This document shows, in pieces, positions 1 to 7,643 of a DNA stretch of 12,225 nucleotides. This DNA comes from ZC4RG30 sp964632365 (lineage in GTDB: Bacteria; Pseudomonadota; Gammaproteobacteria; Steroidobacterales; Steroidobacteraceae). The stretch spans positions 1 through 12,225 of the forward strand of contig CAZWDR010000081.1 of assembly GCA_964632365.1 (NCBI GenBank). The letters are read 5' to 3'. Below the pieces are notes generated by a model. The model was given only the letters and a program-made list of their open reading frames with translations, was not told the DNA's origin and searched no databases. Made by a program: the position numbers and the translations under genes. Every line of letters begins with the position of its first letter. Position 1 is the stretch's first letter.

Positions 1-2
1 CG

Positions 3-323
3 CAGGATCGCGCCGACTACGTGCACCGCATCGGCCGCACCGCGCGCGCCGGCGCCGAGGGCGACGCCATCAGCTTCGCCTGCGAGGACTATGCGATCTG
101 CCTGCCGGAGATCGAGGAATACCTCGGCCACCAGATCCCGCGCGGCAGCGTCACACAGGAGATGCTGGCGAAGGGCGTGGTGTTCCCGAAGCACAAGCCG
201 CGTGAGGATGCGCCGCAGCGTCGCGGTGGCGGCGGCGGTGGCGGTGGCGGTGGCGGCCGCGGCGGTCGTCCCGGTGGTGGTGGTGGCCCGGGCGGCCCGC
301 GCCGCGGCGGTCCGCGACGCTAG
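3..323 (+). CDS. rhlB: ATP-dependent RNA helicase RhlB, C-terminal end (5' truncated by window edge)
   Basis: The visible 106 residues are the end of a DEAD-box RNA helicase. The first residues contain helicase motif VI, HRIGRTARAG, in which the arginines contact ATP and RNA. It is followed by the RhlB-type stretch ACEDYAICLPEIEEYLGHQIP, which closely parallels E. coli RhlB ([20 protein letters not shown]). RhlB unwinds structured RNA and in enterobacteria works with RNase E and PNPase in the RNA degradosome. The last ~35 residues are a basic, Gly-rich RGG-like tail with an uninterrupted run of 11 glycines. This differs from the short basic tail of E. coli RhlB and is probably an RNA-binding disordered extension. 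The ATPase domain and start codon lie outside the window. The gene converges on yrfG with a 6-nt gap, leaving no room for a conventional terminator. Confidence 0.92.
   Translation, partial: QDRADYVHRIGRTARAGAEGDAISFACEDYAICLPEIEEYLGHQIPRGSVTQEMLAKGVVFPKHKPREDAPQRRGGGGGGGGGGGRGGRPGGGGGPGGPRRGGPRR
225..257 (+). repeat. GGTGGC-type simple repeat encoding poly-glycine in rhlB
   Basis: Eleven consecutive glycine codons made of GGT and GGC, largely as GGTGGC hexamers, encode the poly-Gly part of the RhlB tail. Such repeats can change in copy number by replication slippage. Loss or gain of a hexamer would keep the reading frame and only change linker length. Confidence 0.8.
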
Positions 324-329
324 TCCGCG

Positions 330-995
330 TCAGAGGATCTCGCTGACTGCCCGCACATGCGGATATCCCGGCGGCGGCTCGCGCGCCGGGCGGCTTGAAT
401 CCGGATCGGTCACCGCTATCGCAAGACCGATGCCGGCAGCCCGCGCGGCCTTCAGCACCCGCGGGTTGTCATCGATGAAAGCCGTGCGCTCAGGGTCATA
501 GCCCTCCGCACGGCGCAGCCGCAGCCAGAACTCCGCATATTCCTTCGGCGCACCGAACTGCCCGGAGCTGTACATCGCGTCGAGGAACCGCGCGATGTCG
601 GCCTTGCGATCCTTGATCTGCAGCGTCGGGATGGCCGAGTTCGTCGCCAGCACCAGGCGCCGGCCCGCCGCGCGCTGGCGCCGCAGGAAATCCTGCGCGC
701 CGGGCAACCACGCGATGCGCGAGTCGTGCGCGGTCTTGATCACGCTGAGGTCGAGACCCAGCGACTGCGACCAGAAGTCGAGGCTGTACCAGTCCAGCGT
801 GCCCTCGGCGCGCCGCATGCGCGGCACGATCTGCGTCTCCAGGGCCTGCTGCGCCGACATGCCGTGCAGGCGCCCGTAATGCTCGGGCACGACCTCGAGC
901 CAGAAATGTGTGTCGAAGGCCAGGTCGAGCAGCGTGCCGTCGAGGTCGAGCAGCAGGGTGTCGATGTGGTCGGGGATCCGGACGGGGCTGCTCAT
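330..995 (-). CDS. yrfG: HAD-family GMP/IMP nucleotidase, YrfG type
   Basis: A 221-residue haloacid dehalogenase-superfamily hydrolase. HAD motif I is DLDGTLLD (Asp17 nucleophile, Asp19 acid/base), motif II is ATN (Thr118), motif III is PKE (Lys151), and motif IV is FIDD (Asp175/Asp176, Mg2+ binding). The string DGTLLDLAFDTHFW is close to E. coli YrfG (DGTLLDLAFDNYFW), and TDPDS near the C-terminus also matches the family. YrfG dephosphorylates purine nucleoside 5'-monophosphates, mainly GMP and IMP, in the cytoplasm. The same frame stays open much further upstream, but ATG at 993-995 puts the usual short leader before motif I. The extension would run antisense through the PHP gene and is not protein-like. 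GGAG lies only 1 nt before the ATG, too close for a normal Shine-Dalgarno. A near-leaderless transcript is possible (see 1002-1008). Confidence 0.9.
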   Translation of the reverse strand: MSSPVRIPDHIDTLLLDLDGTLLDLAFDTHFWLEVVPEHYGRLHGMSAQQALETQIVPRMRRAEGTLDWYSLDFWSQSLGLDLSVIKTAHDSRIAWLPGAQDFLRRQRAAGRRLVLATNSAIPTLQIKDRKADIARFLDAMYSSGQFGAPKEYAEFWLRLRRAEGYDPERTAFIDDNPRVLKAARAAGIGLAIAVTDPDSSRPAREPPPGYPHVRAVSEIL

Positions 996-1001
996 GCTCC
1001 G

Positions 1002-1008
1002 TATGATA
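1002..1008. promoter_or_regulatory. Candidate bidirectional -10 element between yrfG and the PHP phosphatase gene
   Basis: The sequence TATGATA sits near the centre of the 21-bp gap between two divergent start codons (995 minus, 1017 plus). Read rightward it gives TATGAT; read leftward it gives TATCAT. Both resemble the sigma70 -10 hexamer TATAAT. Transcription starting about 7 nt beyond each hexamer would begin within a few bases of both start codons, giving leaderless or nearly leaderless mRNAs. I see no good -35 hexamer on either side. This is a proposal from sequence only. Confidence 0.33.
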
Positions 1009-1016
1009 CCGGCAGC

Positions 1017-1856
1017 GTGGACATCCTCATCGACCTGCACACCCACAGCCACCACTCTGACGGCACCCTCGCGCCGGGCTCGGTGGTGGAGATGGCGGTG
1101 GCGCGCGGCGTGAAGGTGCTGGCACTGACCGACCACGACACCACCGCGGGACTCGACGAGGCCCGCGCTGCCGCGGCCGGCCGGCTGCAGCTGGTCGCCG
1201 GCGTCGAGGCGACGGCCGGCTGGCGCGGACAGGAGATCCATGTCGTGGGGCTGGGGTTCGACCCCCTGCATGCGCCGCTGCAGCAGCACCTGGCCGCCGT
1301 GGTGCAGGGCCGCCGCGCGCGCATCGCGGCGATCGGCGCGCGGCTGGCGCGCGAGCGGCACTTCGCGGGGCGTGATCCGGCCACGCCGATCCTGGCCGGC
1401 ACCGACGTGCCCACGCGCACGCATGTGGCGCGCGCGCTGGTGGCAGCCGGCGATGCGCGCTCCACGCAGAATGCCTTCGATCGCTGGCTCGGCCGCGGAC
1501 GTCCCGGCCATGTGCCGGCCGAGTGGCCGACCCTCGAGGGCACCATCGCGGCCATCGCTGCGGCCGGCGGCCACGCCGTGCTCGCGCATGCCCATCGCTA
1601 CAAGCTGTCGTCGGGCGCGCTGCGCAATCTCTGCGCCGAATTCCGCGCCGCCGGCGGCGCCGGCCTCGAGGTCAGCCTGCCGGCGCTGTCGCCGAATGAC
1701 GCCAGCCGGCTCGCCAGCCTTGCGCGCGAGCACGGCCTGATGGGCTCCTGCGCCTCGGACTTCCACGAGCCGGGCGTGCCGTGGCGTCCCCTTGGCCGCT
1801 TCGCTAAGCTACCCCAAGGGATAGAGCCGCTTCTGCCGCGGCTGCTGGGCCATTGA
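1017..1856 (+). CDS. rnm: PHP-domain 3',5'-nucleoside bisphosphate phosphatase (RNase AM / YciV type)
   Basis: A 279-residue PHP-family metal-dependent phosphoesterase. The N-terminus has the PHP metal site HTHSHHSDG (His8, His10, Asp15), then LALTDHDT around residues 36-42. Later come THVARALV, HAVLAHAHRY and the C-terminal metal motif SDFHEPG. The layout matches E. coli YciV (RNase AM), which hydrolyses 3',5'-nucleoside bisphosphates such as pAp and trims RNA 5' ends. Members often read VLAHP or VIAHP in the fourth motif; here the Pro is Ala. The open frame continues upstream antisense to yrfG, but GTG at 1017 places the PHP motif at the usual distance from the N-terminus and is the best start. 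There is no clear Shine-Dalgarno. It diverges from yrfG and is followed after 4 nt by the DUF465 gene, so it probably leads an operon. Confidence 0.85.
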   Translation: MDILIDLHTHSHHSDGTLAPGSVVEMAVARGVKVLALTDHDTTAGLDEARAAAAGRLQLVAGVEATAGWRGQEIHVVGLGFDPLHAPLQQHLAAVVQGRRARIAAIGARLARERHFAGRDPATPILAGTDVPTRTHVARALVAAGDARSTQNAFDRWLGRGRPGHVPAEWPTLEGTIAAIAAAGGHAVLAHAHRYKLSSGALRNLCAEFRAAGGAGLEVSLPALSPNDASRLASLAREHGLMGSCASDFHEPGVPWRPLGRFAKLPQGIEPLLPRLLGH

Positions 1857-1860
1857 CGTC

Positions 1861-2097
1861 ATGTCGGAAGACGACGAAGACAGCACGGACAACATCGATC
1901 GCGAGCTGTTCCGCAATATCGAGAAATTGCGCCAGCTGCGCATCGAGCATCGCGACCTCGACCAGGTGATCACCCGCCTGCAGATGGACATGCGTGTCGA
2001 TGAAGTGCAGATGCGCCGTTTGAAGAAGCGCAAGCTGATGCTGAAGGACCAGATCACGAGGCTGCTGAGCCAGTCGATCCCCGACCTCAATGCCTGA
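1861..2097 (+). CDS. DUF465 / YdcH-like small coiled-coil protein
   Basis: A 78-residue, strongly charged, helical protein of the DUF465 (YdcH) family. An acidic N-terminus (SEDDEDSTD) is followed by EHRDLDQVI and by the family's second-half pattern RLKKRKLMLKDQITRLL, which parallels YdcH (MKKQKLQLKDEMLKIL). The predicted structure is two antiparallel helices, probably dimeric through a coiled coil. There is no signal peptide or membrane segment, so it should be cytoplasmic. The biochemical role of the family is not established. It starts 4 nt after the PHP gene, and its stop overlaps the mscS-family start by 8 nt (ATGCCTGA), implying translational coupling. Confidence 0.83.
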   Translation: MSEDDEDSTDNIDRELFRNIEKLRQLRIEHRDLDQVITRLQMDMRVDEVQMRRLKKRKLMLKDQITRLLSQSIPDLNA

Positions 2098-3190
2098 GGC
2101 CCTGCAGAACTGGATCGCAGACCTGCCGCTGCCGGTCCTGCTGACGCAGCTGCTGATCGTCCTGGCGGCGCTGGGACTGGGGTTCCTGCTGGCGTGGATG
2201 CTGCGCCGCTGGTTCTCGGGCACCAAGATGGCCTCGCGCCGCGAGCTGTCGGCGCGCTTTGCCGAGATGGTGCTGGTGGTGGCGCCGGCGCTGGTCGCCG
2301 CGGGCCTGGTCGGCTGGCTGGGCTTTGTCGAGGGCAAGCTCGACGCCATCGACCTGGCCCCGGGCGAGATGCAGTTCTCCGTCTGGGCGCTGATCAAGGC
2401 GCTGGTGGTGGTCACGCTGTTCCTGCTGGGCGCAAGCCTGTTCTCGCGCACCCTCGAATCGCGCGTGATGCAGCTGGAGGGGCTGGCGCTCTCCACCCGC
2501 ATCGGCATCAGCAAGTTCACGTACTTCTTCCTGCTCGGCCTTGGCGTGCTGCTGGGCATCAACGCGGCGGGCATCGACCTCACCACGCTCACGGTGCTCA
2601 CTGGCGCGATGGGCCTGGGCCTGGGCTTCGGCCTGCAGGCCATCGCGGCGAACTTCGTCAGCGGCTTCGTGCTGCTGATGGACAAGTCCATCAAGCCCGG
2701 CGACGTGATCAGTTTCACCGGCATGACCGGCACCAGCACCGAGAACTTCGGCTGGGTCGAGGAGCTGCGCGGCCGATATGTGGTGGTGCGCGACCGCGAC
2801 GGGGTCGCCACGCTGGTGCCGAACCAGAACGTGATCACGAACCCGGTGATCAACTGGAGCTACACCGATCCGAAGGTGCGGCTGAAGCTGCCGGTGCGCA
2901 TCAGCTACAGCGACGACCCTGAACTGGCGCTGCAGGTACTCGAGGGCGTGGCCTTCTGCAACCCGCGCGTGCTGGCCGACCCCCGGCCGGTGTCGCGCCT
3001 GATGAACTTCGGCGACTCGGGCATCGAGCTGGAGCTGCGCTTCTGGATCACCGATCCGCAGCAGGGCGTGAACAACGTGCGTTCGGATGTGAACCGCGCC
3101 ATCTGGCGCGCGTTCAAGGACAACGGCATCACCATCCCCGTGTCGCAGCGGGATGTGCGCATGGTCACGGTGCGCGGCGGCGAGCCGTGA
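2090..3190 (+). CDS. MscS-family small-conductance mechanosensitive channel
   Basis: A 366-residue inner-membrane protein. Hydrophobic helices lie near residues 13-38, 57-80, 97-118 and 142-160, followed by a Gly/Ala-rich pore helix at about 165-197 (GAMGLGLGFGLQAIAANFVS) typical of MscS TM3. The beta domain follows (KPGDVISF near 202-209; LVPNQNVITNPVINWS matching the MscS pattern IPN...N.IN.S) and then an alpha/beta C-terminal cage domain to about residue 355. With roughly two extra helices before the MscS core, it resembles the YbdG/YnaI-like subgroup more than the three-helix MscS. Such channels open under membrane tension and release solutes on hypo-osmotic shock. It overlaps the DUF465 gene by 8 nt and glpD by 4 nt (GTGA). 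Confidence 0.9.
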   Translation: MPEALQNWIADLPLPVLLTQLLIVLAALGLGFLLAWMLRRWFSGTKMASRRELSARFAEMVLVVAPALVAAGLVGWLGFVEGKLDAIDLAPGEMQFSVWALIKALVVVTLFLLGASLFSRTLESRVMQLEGLALSTRIGISKFTYFFLLGLGVLLGINAAGIDLTTLTVLTGAMGLGLGFGLQAIAANFVSGFVLLMDKSIKPGDVISFTGMTGTSTENFGWVEELRGRYVVVRDRDGVATLVPNQNVITNPVINWSYTDPKVRLKLPVRISYSDDPELALQVLEGVAFCNPRVLADPRPVSRLMNFGDSGIELELRFWITDPQQGVNNVRSDVNRAIWRAFKDNGITIPVSQRDVRMVTVRGGEP

Positions 3191-4716
3191 CGGGGAGCGC
3201 GCCGCGCTCCACCCGGCCAGCGGATTCCACGACCTTCGACCTGCTGGTCATCGGCGGCGGCATCAATGGCGCGGGCATCGCGCGCGATGCGGCCGGGCGC
3301 GGGCTGTCCGTGTGCCTGGTCGAGCAGGATGACCTCGCCGCGCACACCTCCTCGGCCAGCACCAAGCTGATCCACGGCGGGCTGCGTTACCTCGAGCACG
3401 GCGAGCTGCGCCTGGTGCGCGAGGCACTTTCCGAGCGCGAGCGGCTGCTGGCCATCGCGCCGCACATCGTGCGCCCGATGCGCTTCGTGCTGCCCTATGT
3501 GGATGGCCTGCGGCCGCGCTGGCTGCTGCGGCTGGGCCTGTTCGTCTACGACCACGTCGGCGGACGCGAGAAGCTCGCGGCTTCGCAGGGCACGCGCCTT
3601 GCCGGCACCCCGCTCGGTGCGCCGCTGCAGGCGTCGATGACCGATGGATTCGAATACTCCGACTGCTGGGTGGAGGACAGCCGCCTCGTCGTGCTCAATG
3701 CCGTCGACGCCGCGGAGCGCGGCGCCCAGGTGCGCGTGCGCACCCGCGTCACCGGTGCATCGCCCGCCGCCGGTGGCTGGGCGGTGCGCCTCGAATCGCG
3801 CGACGGCGGCGCGCCCGCGTCGGTGCACGCGCGCATGCTGGTGAATGCCGGCGGCGCCTGGGTGAATGGGCTGCTGGAACGCTGCGGCGTGCTGCCGCGC
3901 CAGCGGCTGCGACTGGTGAAGGGCAGCCATCTGGTGCTGCGCAAGCAGTTTGATGGCAACCACGCCTATCTGCTGCAGGGCGCCGACCGGCGGGTGCTGT
4001 TCGCGATTCCCTTCGAGGACGAATACACCCTGGTGGGCACCACGGACGTGCCCTTCGAAGGCGATCCGGCCCGGGTGCACATCGATGCCGCCGAATGCGA
4101 CTACCTGCTGGCCGGCCTCAACCGCTTCATGCGCAAGCCGGCCACCACGACGGACATCGTCTCGACGTTCGCGGGCGTGCGGGCCCTGTTCGATGACGGC
4201 AGCGACAAGGCCGCGCAGAAGGTCTCGCGCGATTACCACCTGGAACTGCAGCACCTGGCCGGCGCGCCGGTGCTGACGGTGTACGGCGGCAAGATCACCA
4301 CTTATCGCAGGCTGGCCGAGGCGGCGCTGCTACAGGTGCTGCGCGCGCTGCGGCGCGAGGGTGACGCGTGGACCGACCAGCGGCCGCTGCCGGGCGGCGA
4401 CCTCGAGGGGGGGCTCGCCGCATTCACCGCGCGGGCACTTTCGCGCTGGCCGCAGCTGCCGGCCAGCCTTGTCACGCGCCTGGCACGGCTGTACGGCACC
4501 CGCATGGCGCAGGTGATCGGCGGTGCGCAGGCGATCGACGCGATGGGCCGGCACTTCGGCGGCACACTCACCGAGGCCGAAGTGCGCTATCTGGTCGAGG
4601 TGGAATTCGCGCGCAGCGCGCAGGACATCCTCTGGCGCCGCACCCGCCTCGGATACGCCCTGGCGGACTCAGCCGTGCAGGACCTGCAGCACGCTGTGGC
4701 GCAGCTGCTCCGATAG
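3187..4716 (+). CDS. glpD: Aerobic glycerol-3-phosphate dehydrogenase
   Basis: A 509-residue FAD-dependent dehydrogenase of the GlpD family, a peripheral inner-membrane enzyme that oxidises sn-glycerol 3-phosphate to dihydroxyacetone phosphate and passes electrons to quinone. The FAD dinucleotide fold is GGGINGAG (residues 23-30). It is followed by the GlpD signature SSASTKLIHGGLRYLEHGE (55-73), GFEYSDCWVED (154-164), a GTTDV motif and YGGKITTYRRLAE in the C-terminal half, all close to E. coli GlpD (501 aa). The GTG start at 3187 overlaps the previous stop in GTGA and leaves a 16-residue leader before the Rossmann fold, slightly longer than in E. coli. No glpF, glpK or glpR is in view; the gene is instead coupled to a mechanosensitive channel. 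Its last 48 bp overlap plsB on the other strand. A run of seven G at 4407-4413 is a possible slippage site. Confidence 0.97.
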   Translation: MTGSAPRSTRPADSTTFDLLVIGGGINGAGIARDAAGRGLSVCLVEQDDLAAHTSSASTKLIHGGLRYLEHGELRLVREALSERERLLAIAPHIVRPMRFVLPYVDGLRPRWLLRLGLFVYDHVGGREKLAASQGTRLAGTPLGAPLQASMTDGFEYSDCWVEDSRLVVLNAVDAAERGAQVRVRTRVTGASPAAGGWAVRLESRDGGAPASVHARMLVNAGGAWVNGLLERCGVLPRQRLRLVKGSHLVLRKQFDGNHAYLLQGADRRVLFAIPFEDEYTLVGTTDVPFEGDPARVHIDAAECDYLLAGLNRFMRKPATTTDIVSTFAGVRALFDDGSDKAAQKVSRDYHLELQHLAGAPVLTVYGGKITTYRRLAEAALLQVLRALRREGDAWTDQRPLPGGDLEGGLAAFTARALSRWPQLPASLVTRLARLYGTRMAQVIGGAQAIDAMGRHFGGTLTEAEVRYLVEVEFARSAQDILWRRTRLGYALADSAVQDLQHAVAQLLR

Positions 4717-7107
4717 CACCAGCTGCGCATCCTCGGCGACGCTCTCGAGCACGCCGTCGAACACCAGGCGTCCCTCGCCATCCGGCCGGATCACGCCGCG
4801 CCGGCGCAGCAGCGTGAGGAAGCCCTCGAACAGCGAGCGGTCGAAGAACTCCGGGGAATAGAAGCCATACAGCGTCACCATGCGCTGGGCCACCTCCTGG
4901 CAGCGACGTCCCAGTTCCGCCTGCGACATGGTGCCGCTGCCGGCATTCAGCAGCGACGCGATCGCGACGTAGTAGCGCTCCAGCGTCTGCAGCATCGGCT
5001 GCGCCAGCACCGACAGCTGCATCGCCTCGGCAGAGGTCGCCGGTGGCGCATTCCAGGCATCGGCGTCCTCGGGAGGCTGGTGCAGCAGGCCGGCACTGCG
5101 CATCGCGGCAAGCTGGCGCTGCACCTCCGGCCCGACCTCCTCCTCGTTCCAGCGCAGGAACAGCTCGCTGGCGACATAGGGATGGATGCGCCCGGCCAGG
5201 CGCCGCACATCGGCAGTGCGCAGCGTCGCGTTCGACAGGAAGCAGCAGGCCAGCAGCGAAGGCAGCGCAAATACATGCAGCACGTTGTTGCGGTAATAGG
5301 CCATCGAGGCGGCATGCGCCGGGTCGAGCCCCACTGCCCCGCCATCGAGCCGGCGCAACAGGCCGCGCGAGAATCCCAGCGCGAGGATGGCCGCCGCGTC
5401 GAGGTCGGTGACGGTGGCCTGCGGTGAATAGGGTGCGATGCGCAACAGCTTCAGGTACATCGCCAGCTGGCGCAGCAGGTCGTCCTCGAGCATGGCCTGG
5501 CGCGGCGTGGCGAGCATCACCAGCGCCAGCAGGTTCACCGGCGTCACCGCGGCCGCCGCATGCACATTGCGCATGATGCGCCCGGCCAGCACATCCACCG
5601 CGCCGCCCACCGTGGCGGCACGCCGCTCCTGTCCCAGGTGCTCGCGCCAGTCCGGCAGGTGCTCATCCAGCAGCGGCTGCAGCGGAATCGGCTCACCGAT
5701 GTTCACGTGCACGTGGCCGAAGTTCTCGCGCAGGCGTTTCAGTCCCCGCAGGAACGCCCACAGGTTTTCCTTCTCCTTCGGCTTGCCCGACAGCTCGCCC
5801 AGGTAGCTGTCGATCTCCATGATGCGCTCGTAGCCGATGTACACCGGCACGAACACCACCGGGCGCACCGGCTGGCGCAGGTAGCTGCGCAGGGTCATCG
5901 ACAGCATGCCGGTCTTCGGCGTCAGCGACCGGCCGCTGCGGCTGCGTCCGCCCTCGATGAAATACTGGATGGGATGGCCGCGCGCCATGATCACGGCCAG
6001 GTAGCGCGTGAAGACGGCCGAATACAGCGCGCTGCCGCGGAAGCTGCGGCGCATGAAGAACGCGCCGCCCTTGCGCATCATCGACCCGACGACGGGCAGG
6101 TCCAGGTTGATGCCGGCGGCGATGTGCGGCACCGCGAAGCCATGCGTATAGATCGCATAGGGCATCAGCAGGTCGTCCATCGTGCTGCGGTGGCAGGGCA
6201 CATAGACCAGCTCGCTGCCGGTGGCGATGCCCGCCAGCGTGTCGACATTGGCCACATAGACGCCGTCGTAGATGCGCGTCCACAGCCGGCGCAGCGCGCG
6301 CTCCATCAGCCGCACGAAGCTGTGCGAGTAGTCGGCGGCGATCTCCTCGAACATGCCGCGCGCCACCAGCAGCGCATCGCGCCGCGACACCTTCTTGTCG
6401 GCGGCTTCCTGCGCCACCATCGCGCGCACGCCGCGGCCGCGCAGCACCTCGGTCATCAGCGTGCGCCGGTGCGAAAGGTCGGGCCCCACATAGGCGGTCC
6501 GCGAGGCCACCAGCTGGTTGCCAAGCTGGCGCACCACGCGGCGGGCCGCCTGCTGGTCTGGCGCGCGACCACCCAGCAGCGCACGCAGCGACTGGCCGGT
6601 GCCGAACTCGACGACGATGCTGCGGCCATTGAGCAGCACCGACAGCGCGCGCCCGATGCCACTGGCCAGCACCCAGTCCTCGGAGAACAGCAGCCGGAAC
6701 CACGACAGATGCTCGCGGCGCGGCGCGCGACCCCAGTACACCGCCACCGGCACCAGCAGCACGTCCAGCGATGGATCCGCGCGCAGCGCCTCGAGCAGGC
6801 GGTGCAGCTCGGCCGGCGGACGGCGGTCGATGCGTGTGCGCCAGAGCCCGAGCTTGCGCGTCAGCGCGAACACCGACTTCAGGCGCGTGCCCGAATCAGG
6901 CGGCAGCAGTGCCTTGCGCGGCCGCGGCAGCCCGGCCTGCGCGCAGGCTCGCTGCAGCACGCGCACATCCAGCGGGCGTTCCAGGTCGAGCACGTAGCAC
7001 ACCGGGGCCTGCGCCTGTGCCACGCGCTCGGCGGCATCGTGCGGCCGCACGGAGAACCTCAGCCAGGGCAGCAGCGTCCCGGTGAACCTGTCCATGGTGG
7101 ATTCCAT
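4669..7107 (-). CDS. plsB: Glycerol-3-phosphate 1-O-acyltransferase
   Basis: An 812-residue PlsB (E. coli 807 aa), an inner-membrane enzyme that acylates position 1 of sn-glycerol 3-phosphate with acyl-ACP or acyl-CoA, the first step of phospholipid synthesis. All four acyltransferase blocks are present and nearly co-numbered with E. coli: HRSTMD (His306, Asp311, catalytic HX4D), GAFFMRR (348-354), FIEGGRSRSG (383-392) and VPVYIGYE (420-427). The C-terminal ~350 residues are the usual less-conserved PlsB region. The first ATG (7107) is 3 nt after the hydrolase stop. A second ATG (codon 5, 7095) has GGA 7 nt upstream and is a plausible alternative. This is the last gene of the minus-strand string and ends inside glpD, an enzyme that uses the same substrate. 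Confidence 0.97.
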   Translation of the reverse strand: MESTMDRFTGTLLPWLRFSVRPHDAAERVAQAQAPVCYVLDLERPLDVRVLQRACAQAGLPRPRKALLPPDSGTRLKSVFALTRKLGLWRTRIDRRPPAELHRLLEALRADPSLDVLLVPVAVYWGRAPRREHLSWFRLLFSEDWVLASGIGRALSVLLNGRSIVVEFGTGQSLRALLGGRAPDQQAARRVVRQLGNQLVASRTAYVGPDLSHRRTLMTEVLRGRGVRAMVAQEAADKKVSRRDALLVARGMFEEIAADYSHSFVRLMERALRRLWTRIYDGVYVANVDTLAGIATGSELVYVPCHRSTMDDLLMPYAIYTHGFAVPHIAAGINLDLPVVGSMMRKGGAFFMRRSFRGSALYSAVFTRYLAVIMARGHPIQYFIEGGRSRSGRSLTPKTGMLSMTLRSYLRQPVRPVVFVPVYIGYERIMEIDSYLGELSGKPKEKENLWAFLRGLKRLRENFGHVHVNIGEPIPLQPLLDEHLPDWREHLGQERRAATVGGAVDVLAGRIMRNVHAAAAVTPVNLLALVMLATPRQAMLEDDLLRQLAMYLKLLRIAPYSPQATVTDLDAAAILALGFSRGLLRRLDGGAVGLDPAHAASMAYYRNNVLHVFALPSLLACCFLSNATLRTADVRRLAGRIHPYVASELFLRWNEEEVGPEVQRQLAAMRSAGLLHQPPEDADAWNAPPATSAEAMQLSVLAQPMLQTLERYYVAIASLLNAGSGTMSQAELGRRCQEVAQRMVTLYGFYSPEFFDRSLFEGFLTLLRRRGVIRPDGEGRLVFDGVLESVAEDAQLVLSEQLRHSVLQVLHG

Positions 7108-7110
7108 GGC

Positions 7111-7635
7111 TCAGGGCACGAAACGTGCGCGACGCGACTCGACCAGGAAGTACTGGAACAGGTAGCGCAGGAACGGGATCGCGCTGTGCAGGCGGTGGTC
7201 GGACTCGACCAGGTGCAAGGCGAGCCGGTTCTCCTGCGCGAAGCGCATGCTCTGCTCGTAGGGGATCACCTCATCGCGCCAGCCGTGCACCAGCGCGATG
7301 GGGCAGTCGGGCACGCCACGTTTCAGCGGCGGGATGCCGTCCACGTGGATGGCCGGTGCCATCAGGAACACGCCGCCGGCATGCAGCGTGGGCGCGGCTG
7401 CCAGCGACACATAGCCGCCGAGGCTCGAGCCCACCAGCACCAGATGGCCGGAGAAGCCGCGGCAGAACTCGTGCAGCATCTGCACCCGCTCATCCGGGTC
7501 GTCGACGCCGCGATAGTCCACTGCGGCGACTTCATAGCCCTCGGCTTCGGCGATCTCGTACAGCGCACGGATCTTGGTGCTGAACGGGGAGCCGTCCAGC
7601 CCATGCGAGAAAACAACGTGTCCAGTCACCGCCAT
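7111..7635 (-). CDS. Alpha/beta hydrolase, YqiA/UPF0227-like serine esterase
   Basis: A 174-residue compact alpha/beta hydrolase. It begins HVVFSHGLDGSP (oxyanion-hole HG), has the nucleophile elbow GSSLGG (Ser71), then HGWRDEVIP giving the likely acid Asp121, and SDHRLH giving the likely catalytic His147. Size and layout recall the small YqiA/YcfP esterases, but the substrate cannot be read from sequence; a role on acyl or phospholipid-related esters is only suggested by the neighbour plsB. The frame extends nine codons further upstream, but ATG at 7635 has AGGA 8 nt before it and starts right at the first beta strand, so I prefer it. There is no signal peptide, so it should be cytoplasmic. 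It lies 10 nt after the sheath-like gene and 3 nt before plsB. Confidence 0.85.
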   Translation of the reverse strand: MAVTGHVVFSHGLDGSPFSTKIRALYEIAEAEGYEVAAVDYRGVDDPDERVQMLHEFCRGFSGHLVLVGSSLGGYVSLAAAPTLHAGGVFLMAPAIHVDGIPPLKRGVPDCPIALVHGWRDEVIPYEQSMRFAQENRLALHLVESDHRLHSAIPFLRYLFQYFLVESRRARFVP

Positions 7636-7643
7636 GGGGGCAA

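Noticed and set aside
324..329. Rho-independent terminator between rhlB and yrfG
   Set aside because: Only 6 nt separate the stop codons and no hairpin with a U tract is visible there.
996..1766. Long N-terminal extension of yrfG upstream of ATG 995
   Set aside because: It runs antisense through the PHP gene, has no domain signal and would displace HAD motif I far from the N-terminus.
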